From the NCBI RefSeq assembly GCF_000472865.1, contig NZ_AXAP01000059.1, positions 1 to 53,334 on the forward strand: 53,334 nucleotides of DNA. Reading direction: 5' to 3'. Made by a program: the position numbers and the translations under genes. The stretch comes from Bradyrhizobium elkanii WSM2783. GTDB lineage: Bacteria; Pseudomonadota; Alphaproteobacteria; Rhizobiales; Xanthobacteraceae. The notes below the pieces were generated by a model. The model made no database searches and had not been told where the DNA came from. It saw nothing but the letters and a program-made list of their open reading frames with translations. Position 1 is the first letter of the stretch, and each line of letters begins with the position of its first letter. Below are positions 1-8,585 of the stretch, piece by piece.

Positions 1-168
1 AAGGCACAGTACCAGGCCCGCTCGATCTGCGAATGCATCCATGCCCGCTGGCGCAACTGGGACCTCAGGCAATTGACGGTGCGCGGCATCGAAAAGGTCC
101 GAGCCGTCGTGCTCTGGTACGCCCTCACCAACAACATCCTGCAGGGACATCGCCTCGCCAACCCATAG
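1..168 (+). CDS. Transposase C-terminal fragment, IS1182-like (partial, left edge)
   Basis: An open frame enters from the left edge in frame 1 and stops at TAG 166-168, giving 55 residues. The text includes ARSICECIHARW, NWDLRQLTVRG and VVLWYALTNNILQG, which I recognise from memory as the C-terminal end of IS1182-type DDE transposases in rhizobia. The catalytic residues lie outside the window. The next 110 bases before the neighbouring gene hold no recognisable gene and probably contain the element's right end, though no inverted repeat can be confirmed with only one end visible. Family placement is from recollection of the motif, not from a search. Confidence 0.6.
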   Translation, partial: KAQYQARSICECIHARWRNWDLRQLTVRGIEKVRAVVLWYALTNNILQGHRLANP

Positions 169-278
169 CTGCGCCAAACCATAGCGGCGCGCAAATCCCG
201 CCCCGCTCCACCGTCGAGGTCTTCAACATCCGCTACTTCGGATGCCGTCTACCCGAAAACCGAATTGGTTCTCAGGCT

Positions 279-1541
279 CTACGACGGCTGATGCAGTCCC
301 GCGAAATCGTCGCGCTCGATCTTGCGGATGCTCTTCACATCGAGCAGATGCGCGCCGAAGCCGCCGCGGGCGACCGTCTTTGCCAGTTTCGGCGAGACCA
401 GAGTGAGGCCGACCGTCATCATCAGCGGCACGGCGCTGAGCCAGTCGAGCCGCACCGGCGTCAGCTCCTCGGTGCTGGCGTTGTAGGGCCCCGAGGTCTT
501 CAACAGATCGCCGCACTCGACCAGAATGTCGCGCCTGGTGCCGCCGCGGGAGGCGTGGCCGAGCAGCGCCTGCATCGCCAAATGCGTCCGCACGCCGGCG
601 CGACTCTCAGGCAAGGGTTGTGGCGTCTCGCCGAGCGACAGGCGCAGCAGCAGATCGACGAGGTCGGTGCCGGCGCGGAAGGCATTGAGCGGCTCGACCA
701 AACGCGGATTGCAGTCGATCAATAGCGGTACGGCGCTGTCGATCGGCGCGACATAATCGACCGACAGCGCGCCGTGCCAGGCCAGCGCTCCCCCGATCGC
801 TTCCAGATAGGCGCGCACCTGCGGACGGCTGATGCTTTCCTTGATCGCCTCGCCGCCGCCGACGCCGGGCGCGATCTGCCGATAGGCGTGGAAGCCGACC
901 AGCTTCCCAAAGCAAAACACCGACTGCGCCTTCTCCGTCGTGCCGGTGACGAGATCCTGCATCAGAACCTCATCGGCAAAGGCGTCGCTGGCGCCGAGCT
1001 CGTACAGCGCGATGTTGAAATCGGCTTCGTCGCGCACGAACCAGATGCCGCGACTCGCGGTGCCGACCGAGGTCTTGATCACGGAAGGAAAGCGGATGGC
1101 GTCGCGCAGCTCGCTCTCCGACGTCGCGATCCGAGTCGGCGGCTGCGGCAGGCCCAATTGGCCAAGCAGACGGCTGAAGCCGGCCTTGCCGTGCACCATC
1201 CGGTAGCTGCCAAACCGCGGCAGCGCCAGGCCGACGCGGCCCTTCAGCCGCGGCTCGGCGCGCGCGAACAGAAAGCCCTGCTCATGGGTCGGCAGCAGCA
1301 CGTCGAACGGCGCCTCCAGCAGCCGCTCGATGAAGCCGAGGAATCCCTCGGGATCGTGCCGCAACCCCGGGCAGCGATGGAATTTGCGCACGAAGCGCGA
1401 ATAGCGCGACAGGCACCAGGGCGAGGGATCGCAGACTTCGACATGGTGCCCGGCAAGGCCGAGGATCGTGATCGCCTCGCGCGCCGAGGTGCTCGCCCCC
1501 TCGGGGATCAGGACTCGCAGCTTTGTCGCCGGATCGGTCAT
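279..1541 (-). CDS. ATP-grasp domain protein, unknown substrate
   Basis: A 420-residue cytosolic protein with the layout of ATP-grasp carboxylate-amine ligases. The N-terminal ~100 residues look like a pre-ATP-grasp Rossmann-type fold (LRVLIPEGAS near residue 8). A lysine-bearing strand (PSVIKTSVGTASRGIWFV, about 152-170) and the late metal-site segment LLIDCNPRLVEPLNA (about 272-286) follow, as in the family. Such enzymes join a carboxylate to an amine or thiol with ATP hydrolysis, but I cannot assign a substrate. It is transcribed divergently from an MFS exporter at 1713, which raises the possibility of a make-and-export pair. No convincing Shine-Dalgarno precedes ATG 1541. Its stop is 110 bases from an IS fragment, so its last residues may have been altered by that insertion. 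Confidence 0.8.
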   Translation of the reverse strand: MTDPATKLRVLIPEGASTSAREAITILGLAGHHVEVCDPSPWCLSRYSRFVRKFHRCPGLRHDPEGFLGFIERLLEAPFDVLLPTHEQGFLFARAEPRLKGRVGLALPRFGSYRMVHGKAGFSRLLGQLGLPQPPTRIATSESELRDAIRFPSVIKTSVGTASRGIWFVRDEADFNIALYELGASDAFADEVLMQDLVTGTTEKAQSVFCFGKLVGFHAYRQIAPGVGGGEAIKESISRPQVRAYLEAIGGALAWHGALSVDYVAPIDSAVPLLIDCNPRLVEPLNAFRAGTDLVDLLLRLSLGETPQPLPESRAGVRTHLAMQALLGHASRGGTRRDILVECGDLLKTSGPYNASTEELTPVRLDWLSAVPLMMTVGLTLVSPKLAKTVARGGFGAHLLDVKSIRKIERDDFAGLHQPS

Positions 1542-1712
1542 GCCAGATCATTGCTGCAATGCGAGTTGCTTGTCTTGCCGCTTTAATGCCGCATGTCGCT
1601 CGGTCGCGGTTCGCCGGGGCAGCCATGCAGTGGCCTTCATGGACAAATAACTCGCGATGGATATTTTCGTGGCAGCCCCGCCGGGCGTCACATTTAGGGG
1701 CTTCTCACTGAT

Positions 1713-2936
1713 ATGGCTGATGTTCTCGCCGCACCGCAGCAATTGAAGACCGACAGCGCGGTGCGCACGCTGACGGGGATTTCGATCGCCCATTGGGTCA
1801 GCCATTTCCATATGTTCGTGCTGCCGATGCTGTTCCCGTTCCTGAAGGACCGGCTCGGCGTCGGCTATATCGAGCTCGGCTTCGCGCTGACCGTATTCGC
1901 GCTGGTCTCCGGCCTGACGCAGGCGCCGATCGGCTATCTCGCTGACCATATCGGCGCGCGAAAAATCCTCCTGATCGGGCTCTGCCTGGGCGGCTTTGCC
2001 CTGATCGGGCTCGGTACGCATTTGAGCTATCCCGCGCTGATCGCATGCGCGATCGCGCTCGGGCTCGCCAACAGCGTCTATCACCCTGCCAACTACGCGA
2101 TCCTGTCGGCGCATATGGACGAGGCGCGGATGGGCCGGGCGTTCTCGGTCCATACCTTTGCCGGCTTCCTCGGCGGCGCGGTGGCGCCGGCGATCATGGC
2201 GGCGCTGGTCGCGGCAATCGGCGGGCTCGGCGCGCTGATGGTGGCCGGCGCCGTCGGCCCGCTGGTGGCGCTATTGCTCGTCATCATGGGCATCCCCGAC
2301 GCGGGCGCCGCGAAGGACAGGCCCGAGGGCAGTGAGAAGGTGAAAACCAGCGTGATGACGCCGGCGATCATGGTGCTGACCGTGTTCTTCACGCTGCTCA
2401 GCCTGTCGAGCGCGGGGATCAATAATTTCGGCGTGGTGGCGCTGATGGGCGGCTATGGCGTGTCGTTCTCGTCGGCCAATATCGCGCTGACCGCGTTCCT
2501 CGGCGCCAGCGCGGCGGGCGTGCTCGCCGGAGGCTATCTCGCCGACCGCACCCACCGTCATAGCCAGGTGGCGGCGGCCTGCTTTGTGGTCAATGCCGCG
2601 ATCGTGCTGCTGATAGCGCTGGTCAACCTGCCATCGGCAGTGCTGACCGCAGCGCTTGGCCTGGCCGGCTTCCTCGGCGGCGTGATCACGCCCTCGCGGG
2701 ACATGCTGGTGCGCAACGCGGCGCCTCCGGGCGCGGCCGGCCGCGCCTTCGGCATCGTCTCCACCGGTTTCAACTTCGGCGGCATCGCAAGCCCGCTGCT
2801 GTTCGGCTGGATCATGGACCACAACCTGCCGCATTGGGTGTTCGGCGCGTCCGCCGCGTTCATGGTGGCGACGGTGCTGCTCGCCCTCGTCACCGACCGC
2901 AAGCCGCAGGGATCGGAAGCGCGCGCCGCGGCCTGA
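1713..2936 (+). CDS. MFS transporter, Fsr-like exporter
   Basis: A 407-residue polytopic inner-membrane protein with about 12 hydrophobic segments in two six-helix halves, separated by a hydrophilic loop at about residues 195-212 (GAAKDRPEGSEKVK). The loop after TM2 holds the MFS signature-like YLADHIGARKILL near residue 75, with a second copy, GGYLADRTHRHSQ, near 273. The early HWVSHFHMFVLPMLFP segment and the NSVYHPANYA motif resemble the fosmidomycin-resistance (Fsr)/YfcJ-like drug exporters. It therefore probably exports a small molecule using the proton gradient; the substrate is unknown. It is divergent from the ATP-grasp gene with a 171-base shared upstream region, and convergent with a possible small gene at 2948. 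Confidence 0.85.
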   Translation: MADVLAAPQQLKTDSAVRTLTGISIAHWVSHFHMFVLPMLFPFLKDRLGVGYIELGFALTVFALVSGLTQAPIGYLADHIGARKILLIGLCLGGFALIGLGTHLSYPALIACAIALGLANSVYHPANYAILSAHMDEARMGRAFSVHTFAGFLGGAVAPAIMAALVAAIGGLGALMVAGAVGPLVALLLVIMGIPDAGAAKDRPEGSEKVKTSVMTPAIMVLTVFFTLLSLSSAGINNFGVVALMGGYGVSFSSANIALTAFLGASAAGVLAGGYLADRTHRHSQVAAACFVVNAAIVLLIALVNLPSAVLTAALGLAGFLGGVITPSRDMLVRNAAPPGAAGRAFGIVSTGFNFGGIASPLLFGWIMDHNLPHWVFGASAAFMVATVLLALVTDRKPQGSEARAAA

Positions 2937-2947
2937 CGACCTATTTT

Positions 2948-3154
2948 TCAGGTGTCCTCGCGAGCGATTGCTTCCAGACGATCCGCGCAATCGTTCAGGC
3001 CGACATAACAGGCGATACCGAGATAGATGGTCTGAAGCGCGCGAACGCTCCGGTCTCGACGTGTCGGCACGCGCGTGGCGCCGATAGCGTGATCGCCGGC
3101 CTCGGCTGGCTGCATGGAAAGCGCGCGCTCGTTGGCTATGGTGGTCGCGGTCAC
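2948..3154 (-). CDS. Possible small hypothetical protein (68 aa)
   Basis: An open frame starting at GTG 3152-3154 with GGAG about nine bases upstream. The C-terminal half, LQTIYLGIACYVGLNDC followed by ADRLEAIARE, reads like a real amphipathic helix. Third-position GC is moderate rather than strong. I recognise no family. It is convergent with the MFS gene (11 bases apart) and divergent from the small gene at 3324. The remaining 170 bases between 3154 and 3324 hold no other gene and presumably carry the two promoters. It could equally be non-coding. Confidence 0.35.
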   Translation of the reverse strand: MTATTIANERALSMQPAEAGDHAIGATRVPTRRDRSVRALQTIYLGIACYVGLNDCADRLEAIAREDT

Positions 3155-3323
3155 GAGAGATCTCCGCAGTGATCCAGGGGACTCTGCGGTGCGCCTGTTA
3201 CGGTCCGATCACTGCCTCGAACTAAATGCTTACGGCTGTAACCGATCGCGATAATCTGACAGGGAGACGAGCCAACGCGGCTTGATGCGATCCCGAGCTG
3301 GCAACAGAAGAGGAGACATCTCA

Positions 3324-3518
3324 ATGCAGGAGTACGATCTTTACATTAATCCGCAGAAGCCGACGTTAGGCCTCTATGTGCGCAAAGGGGCCGGTCTTCC
3401 TGATCTGGCCGATCCCAAGCAATGGGCATTTGACGGCACGGCGGCACAAGCCGAATTGCCGCCAGACCTTGTGAAAAGGATCGAAACCAACGGTCACGCT
3501 TTCCGCGACATGGACTAG
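3324..3518 (+). CDS. Small conserved hypothetical protein (64 aa)
   Basis: The open frame begins upstream at 3282, but ATG 3324 is preceded by a strong AGAGGAGA Shine-Dalgarno about eight bases upstream and gives a protein starting MQEYDLYINPQ. The 64-residue product is soluble and acidic, with no signal peptide or membrane segment. I believe similar short proteins occur in other Bradyrhizobium genomes, but I cannot name a family or function. It stands alone, 130 bases upstream of the amidohydrolase gene and in the same direction; co-transcription is possible. The good ribosome site and protein-like composition make the gene itself fairly safe. Confidence 0.7.
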   Translation: MQEYDLYINPQKPTLGLYVRKGAGLPDLADPKQWAFDGTAAQAELPPDLVKRIETNGHAFRDMD

Positions 3519-3648
3519 GCTTTGACGTCACCGCATATTTCCAGGTTGCGGCGCCATAGCGCATTGCAGAGCCCCACCACTGCCGGTTGACAGCCTCGGA
3601 GGGCGATCCATGATGCGCGGCAACAACAACAAATCGGGATGAAGCGCC

Positions 3649-5367
3649 ATGACCTCAGCGCCTGACATCGTGATCCGCGGCGGCACCCTTGCGGACGGCA
3701 GCGGCGGGGACCTCTATGAAGCCGATGTGGCGATCGCGGACGGCAAGATCACCGAGGTCGGCAAGGTCGCGGGCAAAGGCAAGGAGGAGATCGACGCCCG
3801 CGGCAAGCTGGTGGCGCCAGGCTTCGTCGATGTTCACACCCACTATGATGGCCAGGTGACCTGGAGCCAGGACATCACGCCCTCCTCGCAGAACGGCGTC
3901 ACCACGGCGATCATGGGCAATTGCGGCGTCGGCTTTGCGCCGTGCCGGCCCAGCGACCACACCAGACTGATCCAGCTCATGGAAGGCGTCGAGGACATTC
4001 CCGAGCCGGTCCTGAGCGCCGGCATTCCCTGGGAATGGGAGAGCTTTCCCGACTACATGAACTGGCTGTCGAAGCGCAGCTTCGACGTCGACATCGGCGC
4101 GCAACTGCCGCATGCGGCGCTGCGTGTCTATGTGATGGGCGAACGCGGCGCGCGGCGCGATCCTTCCACGGTGGAGGATAACAGGCAGATGGCGGCGCTG
4201 GCGGGCGATGCGGTACGCGCCGGCGCACTCGGCTTCTCCACCTCGCGCACCCTCAACCACCGCACCTCGACCGGCGACTTCACGCCGACCTTGAAGGCGG
4301 GCGAGGACGAATTGACCGCGATCGCGGGCGCGATGCATGGCGTCGGCCGCAGCGTGCTGCAATTCGTGCTCGATCTCTCCACCGTCCACGAAGACCTGCC
4401 GATGATGCTGCGGGTGGCGGAGAACACGAAATGCCCGATCTCGTTCTCGATCACCCAGAACGACAAGTCGCCGCGACGCTGGCGCCAGACGCTCGACACC
4501 ATCAACGAGGCAAGCCGCCGCGGCCTCTCGATCACCGCGCAGATCGCCGCGCGTCCGGTCGGGCTGATGCTCGGGCTTGAATTGTCGCGCAACCCGTTCC
4601 AGACCCATGCGAGCTACAAGGCGATCGCGCACCTGCCGCTCAAGGAGCGGGTGGCGCGGTTGCGCCAACCTGACGTGCGCGCCGCGATCCTCGCCGAGAA
4701 TGCCAGCGACACCGACGATCCGCTGTTCTTCCGGCCGAACTACGACAAGATGTATCTGCTCGGAAATCCGCCTGACTACGAGCAGCCGCCGGAGAACACG
4801 CTGGGCGCGCAGGCGCGCCGGCTCGGCAAACGCCCGGAAGAACTCGCCTATGACGCGATGCTGACCGACGAGGGCCGCGGCATGCTCTACGTGCCGTTCC
4901 TCAACTATTCCGACGGCAATCTCGACGCGACCCGCGAGATGCTGCTGGACCCGAATTCGGTGCCCGGCCTCTCCGACGGCGGCGCACATTGCGGCATCAT
5001 CTGCGACGCCTCTTTCCCGACTTATCTGCTGACGCACTGGACCCGCGACCGCACCCGCGGCGAGAAGCTCTCGATCCCCTTCGTGATCGCGGTGCAATCA
5101 CGCAAGACCGCGCTCTCGGTCGGCCTCTCCGATCGCGGCCTGATCGCGCCCGGCTACAAAGCCGACGTCAACGTGATCGATTACGACCGGCTGCATCTGC
5201 ATCCGCCAAAGGTGCATTACGATCTCCCCGTCGGCGGCCGCCGATTGTTGCAGCAGGTCGACGGCTATGACGCGACGATCGTCTCGGGCGTAGTGACGCA
5301 GCGCGGCGGCGCGGCCACCGGCGCAAGGCCAGGCCGGCTTATTCGCGGTACGCAGGCGATGCATTAG
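3649..5367 (+). CDS. N-acyl-D-amino-acid deacylase family amidohydrolase
   Basis: A 572-residue cytosolic amidohydrolase of the D-aminoacylase group (metal-dependent TIM-barrel hydrolases that cleave N-acyl-D-amino acids or similar amides). An N-terminal beta-sandwich strand (IVIRGGTLADGSGG) leads to the metal-binding FVDVHTHYDG motif with His63 and His65. MGNCGVGFAP places Cys92 where the D-aminoacylase family has its metal-bridging cysteine. A late LSDGGAHCGIICDASFPTYL segment (about residues 443-462) supplies the conserved Asp/His region. Length is somewhat above the ~480-residue classical enzymes, which is common for this subfamily. The true substrate may be a cyclic amide rather than a D-amino acid derivative. 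A repeat follows the stop codon immediately. Confidence 0.85.
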   Translation: MTSAPDIVIRGGTLADGSGGDLYEADVAIADGKITEVGKVAGKGKEEIDARGKLVAPGFVDVHTHYDGQVTWSQDITPSSQNGVTTAIMGNCGVGFAPCRPSDHTRLIQLMEGVEDIPEPVLSAGIPWEWESFPDYMNWLSKRSFDVDIGAQLPHAALRVYVMGERGARRDPSTVEDNRQMAALAGDAVRAGALGFSTSRTLNHRTSTGDFTPTLKAGEDELTAIAGAMHGVGRSVLQFVLDLSTVHEDLPMMLRVAENTKCPISFSITQNDKSPRRWRQTLDTINEASRRGLSITAQIAARPVGLMLGLELSRNPFQTHASYKAIAHLPLKERVARLRQPDVRAAILAENASDTDDPLFFRPNYDKMYLLGNPPDYEQPPENTLGAQARRLGKRPEELAYDAMLTDEGRGMLYVPFLNYSDGNLDATREMLLDPNSVPGLSDGGAHCGIICDASFPTYLLTHWTRDRTRGEKLSIPFVIAVQSRKTALSVGLSDRGLIAPGYKADVNVIDYDRLHLHPPKVHYDLPVGGRRLLQQVDGYDATIVSGVVTQRGGAATGARPGRLIRGTQAMH

Positions 5368-5379
5368 GCGCGTAGCGGC

Positions 5380-5492
5380 GTAGAGTGGGCAAAGAGCGCA
5401 GCGACGTGTCCACCATCACGCGCTGTGCTCGCGATGGTGGGCACGCTTTCGCTGTTCGAGCTACGGCGGACAAGTCGCTTTGCCCACCCTGC
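5380..5492. repeat. Palindromic GTGGGCAAAGC-type repeat, with internal insert
   Basis: The left part reads GTAGAGTGGGCAAAGAGCGC and the right part ends CGCTTTGCCCACC, its complement; a central CCACCATC/GATGGTGG pair closes the hairpin. The right arm is interrupted by about 28 extra bases (around 5449-5476). It belongs to the same family as the perfect hairpin at 29115-29195 and the half copy near 51448. It lies between the ends of the convergent amidohydrolase and DUF992 genes, so it could act as a transcription end or RNA-stabilising structure. Confidence 0.7.
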
Positions 5493-5562
5493 AAGGACGA
5501 AATGTTGCTTACCCGATCAGGCACACTGCCGCAGAACTTTGGCAGCGCCGATTATGGTTGGC

Positions 5563-6087
5563 TCATGAGGGTCTACGACGTGCGGGCGGCGCGGCCGGCC
5601 GTAGCTCCATGTTGGATATACCTGCCGCGACGTTCAGGCCGGTCTGGGCCTCGACCGACACCGGCTGCAAGCTGACCGTGCGGTCTGAGCCTCCAACCAG
5701 GACGTTGGCCCCGAGTCCGACGCCAATCGTACCGTCGACGGTGGCGCCACCATAGCTTCCTGCCAGCGCTCCGCGGCGCAGCGTGGTCGGCGCAAAAACG
5801 GCCCACGCGAGTTGACCGCCGGACGTTGCACCGATGTCCAGCCCAAACGTGCTGATAGTGCCCTGATAGGCGTCACGCGTCCTGCCTCGTGCAGATGCAT
5901 AGATGCAGCTCAGTTGCTGCTGTCCCCCGATAACCATGCCGACGCTGGGGGCGATATTGCAGGAAAGCGTTCCGACCCTCACTCGCCCCGGCTGCTGAGC
6001 CGTAGCCGGAACGGCTCCCAACCCCAGTGCCAAGGCTCCCCCGATTGCAAGGCCATTCAGCGTTCTGAATATCACTTTCTTGTTCAC
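5563..6087 (-). CDS. Secreted DUF992 protein
   Basis: A 174-residue protein with a classical Sec signal peptide: MNKK, a hydrophobic stretch (GLAIGGALALGLGAVPA) and a likely cut after ATA near residue 30. The mature part, with RVRVGTLSCNIAPSVGMVIGG and LSCIYASARG, matches the DUF992 family of small periplasmic alphaproteobacterial proteins. Two cysteines (in LSCNI and LSCIY) could form a disulfide. Repeated Gly/Ala-rich strands (GLDIGATSGGQLAWAVFAP, then GALAGSYGGATVDGTIGVG) suggest a beta-sandwich. The function of the family is not known to me. The tail APPARRRPS is probably disordered. The gene is flanked on both sides by 37-bp direct repeats. Confidence 0.85.
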   Translation of the reverse strand: MNKKVIFRTLNGLAIGGALALGLGAVPATAQQPGRVRVGTLSCNIAPSVGMVIGGQQQLSCIYASARGRTRDAYQGTISTFGLDIGATSGGQLAWAVFAPTTLRRGALAGSYGGATVDGTIGVGLGANVLVGGSDRTVSLQPVSVEAQTGLNVAAGISNMELRPAAPPARRRPS

Positions 6088-6178
6088 TGCGACACTCCAT
6101 CTGACATTTCAACGCTCGCTTGTAACTCGGGGAAACCTCGGCAGACATCCACAATCGGGTGATGATGCTGACTTTGCC

Positions 6179-6215
6179 TTCGCTGTTCGAGTTACGGCGG
6201 ACAAGTCGCTTTGCC
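6179..6215. repeat. 37-bp direct repeat, second copy (partner 5448-5484)
   Basis: This 37-base stretch, starting TTCGCTGTTCGAGTTACGG and ending TCGCTTTGCC, differs from 5448-5484 by one base (T for C in the middle) and is in the same orientation. The two copies bracket the DUF992 gene at 5563-6087. The copy lies about 90 bases upstream of that gene's start, so it may sit in its promoter region. Confidence 0.75.
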
Positions 6216-6265
6216 TGCCCCACGAAAACGGCGCGAAGAAAGCGCGAGAACGGCGCTGCGCGCTC

Positions 6266-6431
6266 CCGCCTCTCCCCTTGTGGGAGAGGCCGTACCGCAT
6301 GCAGCGAAGCGGAATGCGATGCGGGTGAGGGGTGCGGCCTATCGAGGGACCACGACTCGTGGAGGCATACCCCTCACCCGGATTTCCCGCTTACGCGCGA
6401 AATCCGGCCTCTCCCACAAGGGGAGAGGCGG
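6266..6431. repeat. Long palindromic repeat, perfect 26-bp arms
   Basis: Bases 6266-6291 are the exact reverse complement of 6406-6431 (CCGCCTCTCCCCTTGTGGGA and on); each arm also contains its own small inverted repeat (CTCTCCC/GGGAGAG). Inside are GGTGAGGGG (near 6326) and CCCCTCACCC (near 6371), a second nested pair. This is a dispersed intergenic element; a related copy is at 25092-25212. The gene-free stretch 6088-6472 thus holds the 37-bp direct repeat, this palindrome and, next to 6087, the upstream region of the DUF992 gene. No gene was seen in it. Confidence 0.85.
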
Positions 6432-6472
6432 TTCGAGTGCGCGGATGCTGTGTTAGCCTCACTACACCGAAA

Positions 6473-7765
6473 CTATGTCGGGGATACCGCGCTCTTCAAT
6501 TCGCTTGAGGGCACCACTTCGCCGCGCAGCCTTGCGCGTTCGGTGTTGGGCCAGAGCAAGAGCAGGCCGAACAATCCGGATGTGATCATGATCGCGGCGT
6601 TGATGGTGAAGCCGGTCATGTAGCCGTCGAACAGATTCCCCGCGTGCTGGATCACGCTGCCCATGACCGCCGGCGCCAGGACGCCGGCAAGCGTGTAGAG
6701 CGCGCCATAGATCGAGATCACGGCGCCGCGCTGCGACACCGGGGTGAACTCGCCGATCATCGGTGCACAGACCACATAGATCGATCCGCAGAGACCGGAG
6801 CCGAAGACGAGCAGCGCGATCGTCATTCCGCCCGGCGCGACATGGGGCATGATGGCCATGATGATGCCGCCGACGATCAGCGGCACCGAGCCGAGCACGC
6901 CGCGCGCGCCGCGGGTGGTGAAACCGCGCGCCAGCAACGACTGCGAAACCCAGCCCGTGAGCATGACGACGACGGCGCCGAACACCCATGGCAGGATCGA
7001 AACGAAGCCGGCCTGATGCTGCGAATAGCCTAGTCCCTTGACGATGAAGGGCGTGAACCAGGTGAGCCCAAGCGATAGCGCCCAGTACGCGCCGAAGGTG
7101 GCGGCAACGCAGCCGACGAAGGTCCGCGAGGTGAGAAGCCGCGAATAGGGAATGCGCTGCTCGCTGGCCGCCGTCGCCGCGCTCTCCACCAGCGGGCCTT
7201 CCTTGCCGAGGATCGCCCACGCCACCACCCACATCAGCCCAACGATCCCGAGGGCGCCGAACGCATAGTGCCAGTCGTGATTGACGATGATCCAGTTCAG
7301 CGCCGGGACCGCCAGGATCACGCCGAACGCCGAGCCCTGCGACAGGATCGCAATCGGCAAGGTTCGCTTCTCGTCGGGGAACCATTTGAAGATGGCATGC
7401 GCCGCCACCGACGCCGCGGGCCCCTCGCCCGCACCGAGGATGATGCGGCAGATCAGAAGCGTGGCGAAGCCGACGGTGCCGACCATCGGGAACTGCGCCA
7501 GCGCCCAGATCAGCGCCAGCACCAGCAGCACCCAGCGGGTCTCGACGCGGTTGACGATGAAGCCGACCACGATGGCCGAGATCGAGAACAGGAAGAAGAA
7601 GGAGGAGCCGAGCAGGCCGAACTGCTCCGGATCGAGTTTCAGTTCGGTCATGATCGGCACGCCGGCGAGGCCGACCACGATCTTATCCGCGAAGTTCACC
7701 AGCATGAACAGGAACAGGAGGAAGGTGATCTTCCAGGCGCCTTTCGGCGTCGGCTGTGCGGTCAT
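6473..7765 (-). CDS. MFS transporter, anion:cation symporter type
   Basis: A 430-residue inner-membrane permease with about 12 membrane segments. ATG 7765 (MTAQPTPKGAWK) is chosen over the longer open frame because GGGGAGA sits about nine bases upstream and the first membrane segment (ITFLLFLFMLVNFADKIVV) follows at once, as in the family. The NFADK motif in TM1, the RIILGAGEGPAASVAAHAI segment in TM4 and KWFPDEKR in the following loop are typical of the ACS branch (phthalate, tartrate, hexuronate and similar organic-acid permeases). It probably imports an organic anion by proton symport. It is divergent from the ABC ATPase gene at 7911. Confidence 0.85.
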   Translation of the reverse strand: MTAQPTPKGAWKITFLLFLFMLVNFADKIVVGLAGVPIMTELKLDPEQFGLLGSSFFFLFSISAIVVGFIVNRVETRWVLLVLALIWALAQFPMVGTVGFATLLICRIILGAGEGPAASVAAHAIFKWFPDEKRTLPIAILSQGSAFGVILAVPALNWIIVNHDWHYAFGALGIVGLMWVVAWAILGKEGPLVESAATAASEQRIPYSRLLTSRTFVGCVAATFGAYWALSLGLTWFTPFIVKGLGYSQHQAGFVSILPWVFGAVVVMLTGWVSQSLLARGFTTRGARGVLGSVPLIVGGIIMAIMPHVAPGGMTIALLVFGSGLCGSIYVVCAPMIGEFTPVSQRGAVISIYGALYTLAGVLAPAVMGSVIQHAGNLFDGYMTGFTINAAIMITSGLFGLLLLWPNTERARLRGEVVPSSELKSAVSPT

Positions 7766-7910
7766 GCTTGGTTCTCCCCGTGGTTTTCTCGCTTGCTCGG
7801 CTCGGTTGTTCGGCTCTGTCGGCCAGGTTGTGCCCGATGCTAGCCTTGGGTTTCCTGACAAGGCAACCGCGGATTTTGACCTGCAGGCCCTGCCGTGGCA
7901 TCGACAGCGC

Positions 7911-8585
7911 ATGCCAAGTGGAAATCGTCCCGTGCTCGAGGTCACCGGCCTGAGGAAAAGCTATCGTTCGGCCGGCGAGGACATCGCGGTGCTGCGCGGC
8001 GTCAACCTTGCGGTTGCCGCGGGCGAAAGCGTGGCGCTGACCGGCGAATCCGGCAGCGGCAAGAGCACGCTGTTGCACCTGATCGCCGGGCTCGATGCCG
8101 CCGATGGCGGCGAGATCGTTCTCGACGGCGTCAGCCTTTCCAACCTCGGCGAGGCCGGTCGTGCTGCACTGCGTCGCGACCGGCTGGGATTGGTGTTCCA
8201 GCAATTCAACCTGATCCCGAGCCTGATGGTTTCAGACAATCTTACCTTTCAGTCGCGGATCGCCGGACGGCATGATCCGAAATGGCACGACGAACTGGTG
8301 CAGCGGCTTGGACTGGCGCAGCTCTTGAAGCGATATCCGGAGCAATTGTCCGGCGGCCAGCAGCAGCGCGTCGCGATCGGCCGCGCGCTGGCGCCCAAGC
8401 CGCTGCTGCTGCTCGCAGACGAGCCGACCGGCAATCTCGACGAAGAGACCGCCGACGAGGTGCTGGCGCTGGCGCGCGATCTGGTGGCGCGGACCGGGTG
8501 CGGCTTCCTGATGGTGACACATAGCGCGCGGCTCGCAGCATTGCTCGACCGCCAGGTCAATTTGCATGCGGGGGTGATCGCATGA
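7911..8585 (+). CDS. ABC transporter ATP-binding protein, LolD/MacB type
   Basis: A 224-residue ATPase with all ABC motifs: Walker A GESGSGKST (45-53), Q-loop FQQFN (96-100), signature LSGGQQQR (146-153), Walker B LLLLADE (165-171), D-loop and H-loop His204. The size and the GLVFQQFNLIPSLMVSDN segment place it with the LolD/MacB/FtsE group, whose ATPases power mechanotransmission by FtsX-type permeases rather than classical transport. The open frame continues far upstream, but ATG 7911 is the start that leaves a family-like N-terminus (MPSGNRPVLEV). Its stop overlaps the permease start by four bases (ATGA), indicating translational coupling with the genes at 8582 and 11034. Confidence 0.88.
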   Translation: MPSGNRPVLEVTGLRKSYRSAGEDIAVLRGVNLAVAAGESVALTGESGSGKSTLLHLIAGLDAADGGEIVLDGVSLSNLGEAGRAALRRDRLGLVFQQFNLIPSLMVSDNLTFQSRIAGRHDPKWHDELVQRLGLAQLLKRYPEQLSGGQQQRVAIGRALAPKPLLLLADEPTGNLDEETADEVLALARDLVARTGCGFLMVTHSARLAALLDRQVNLHAGVIA

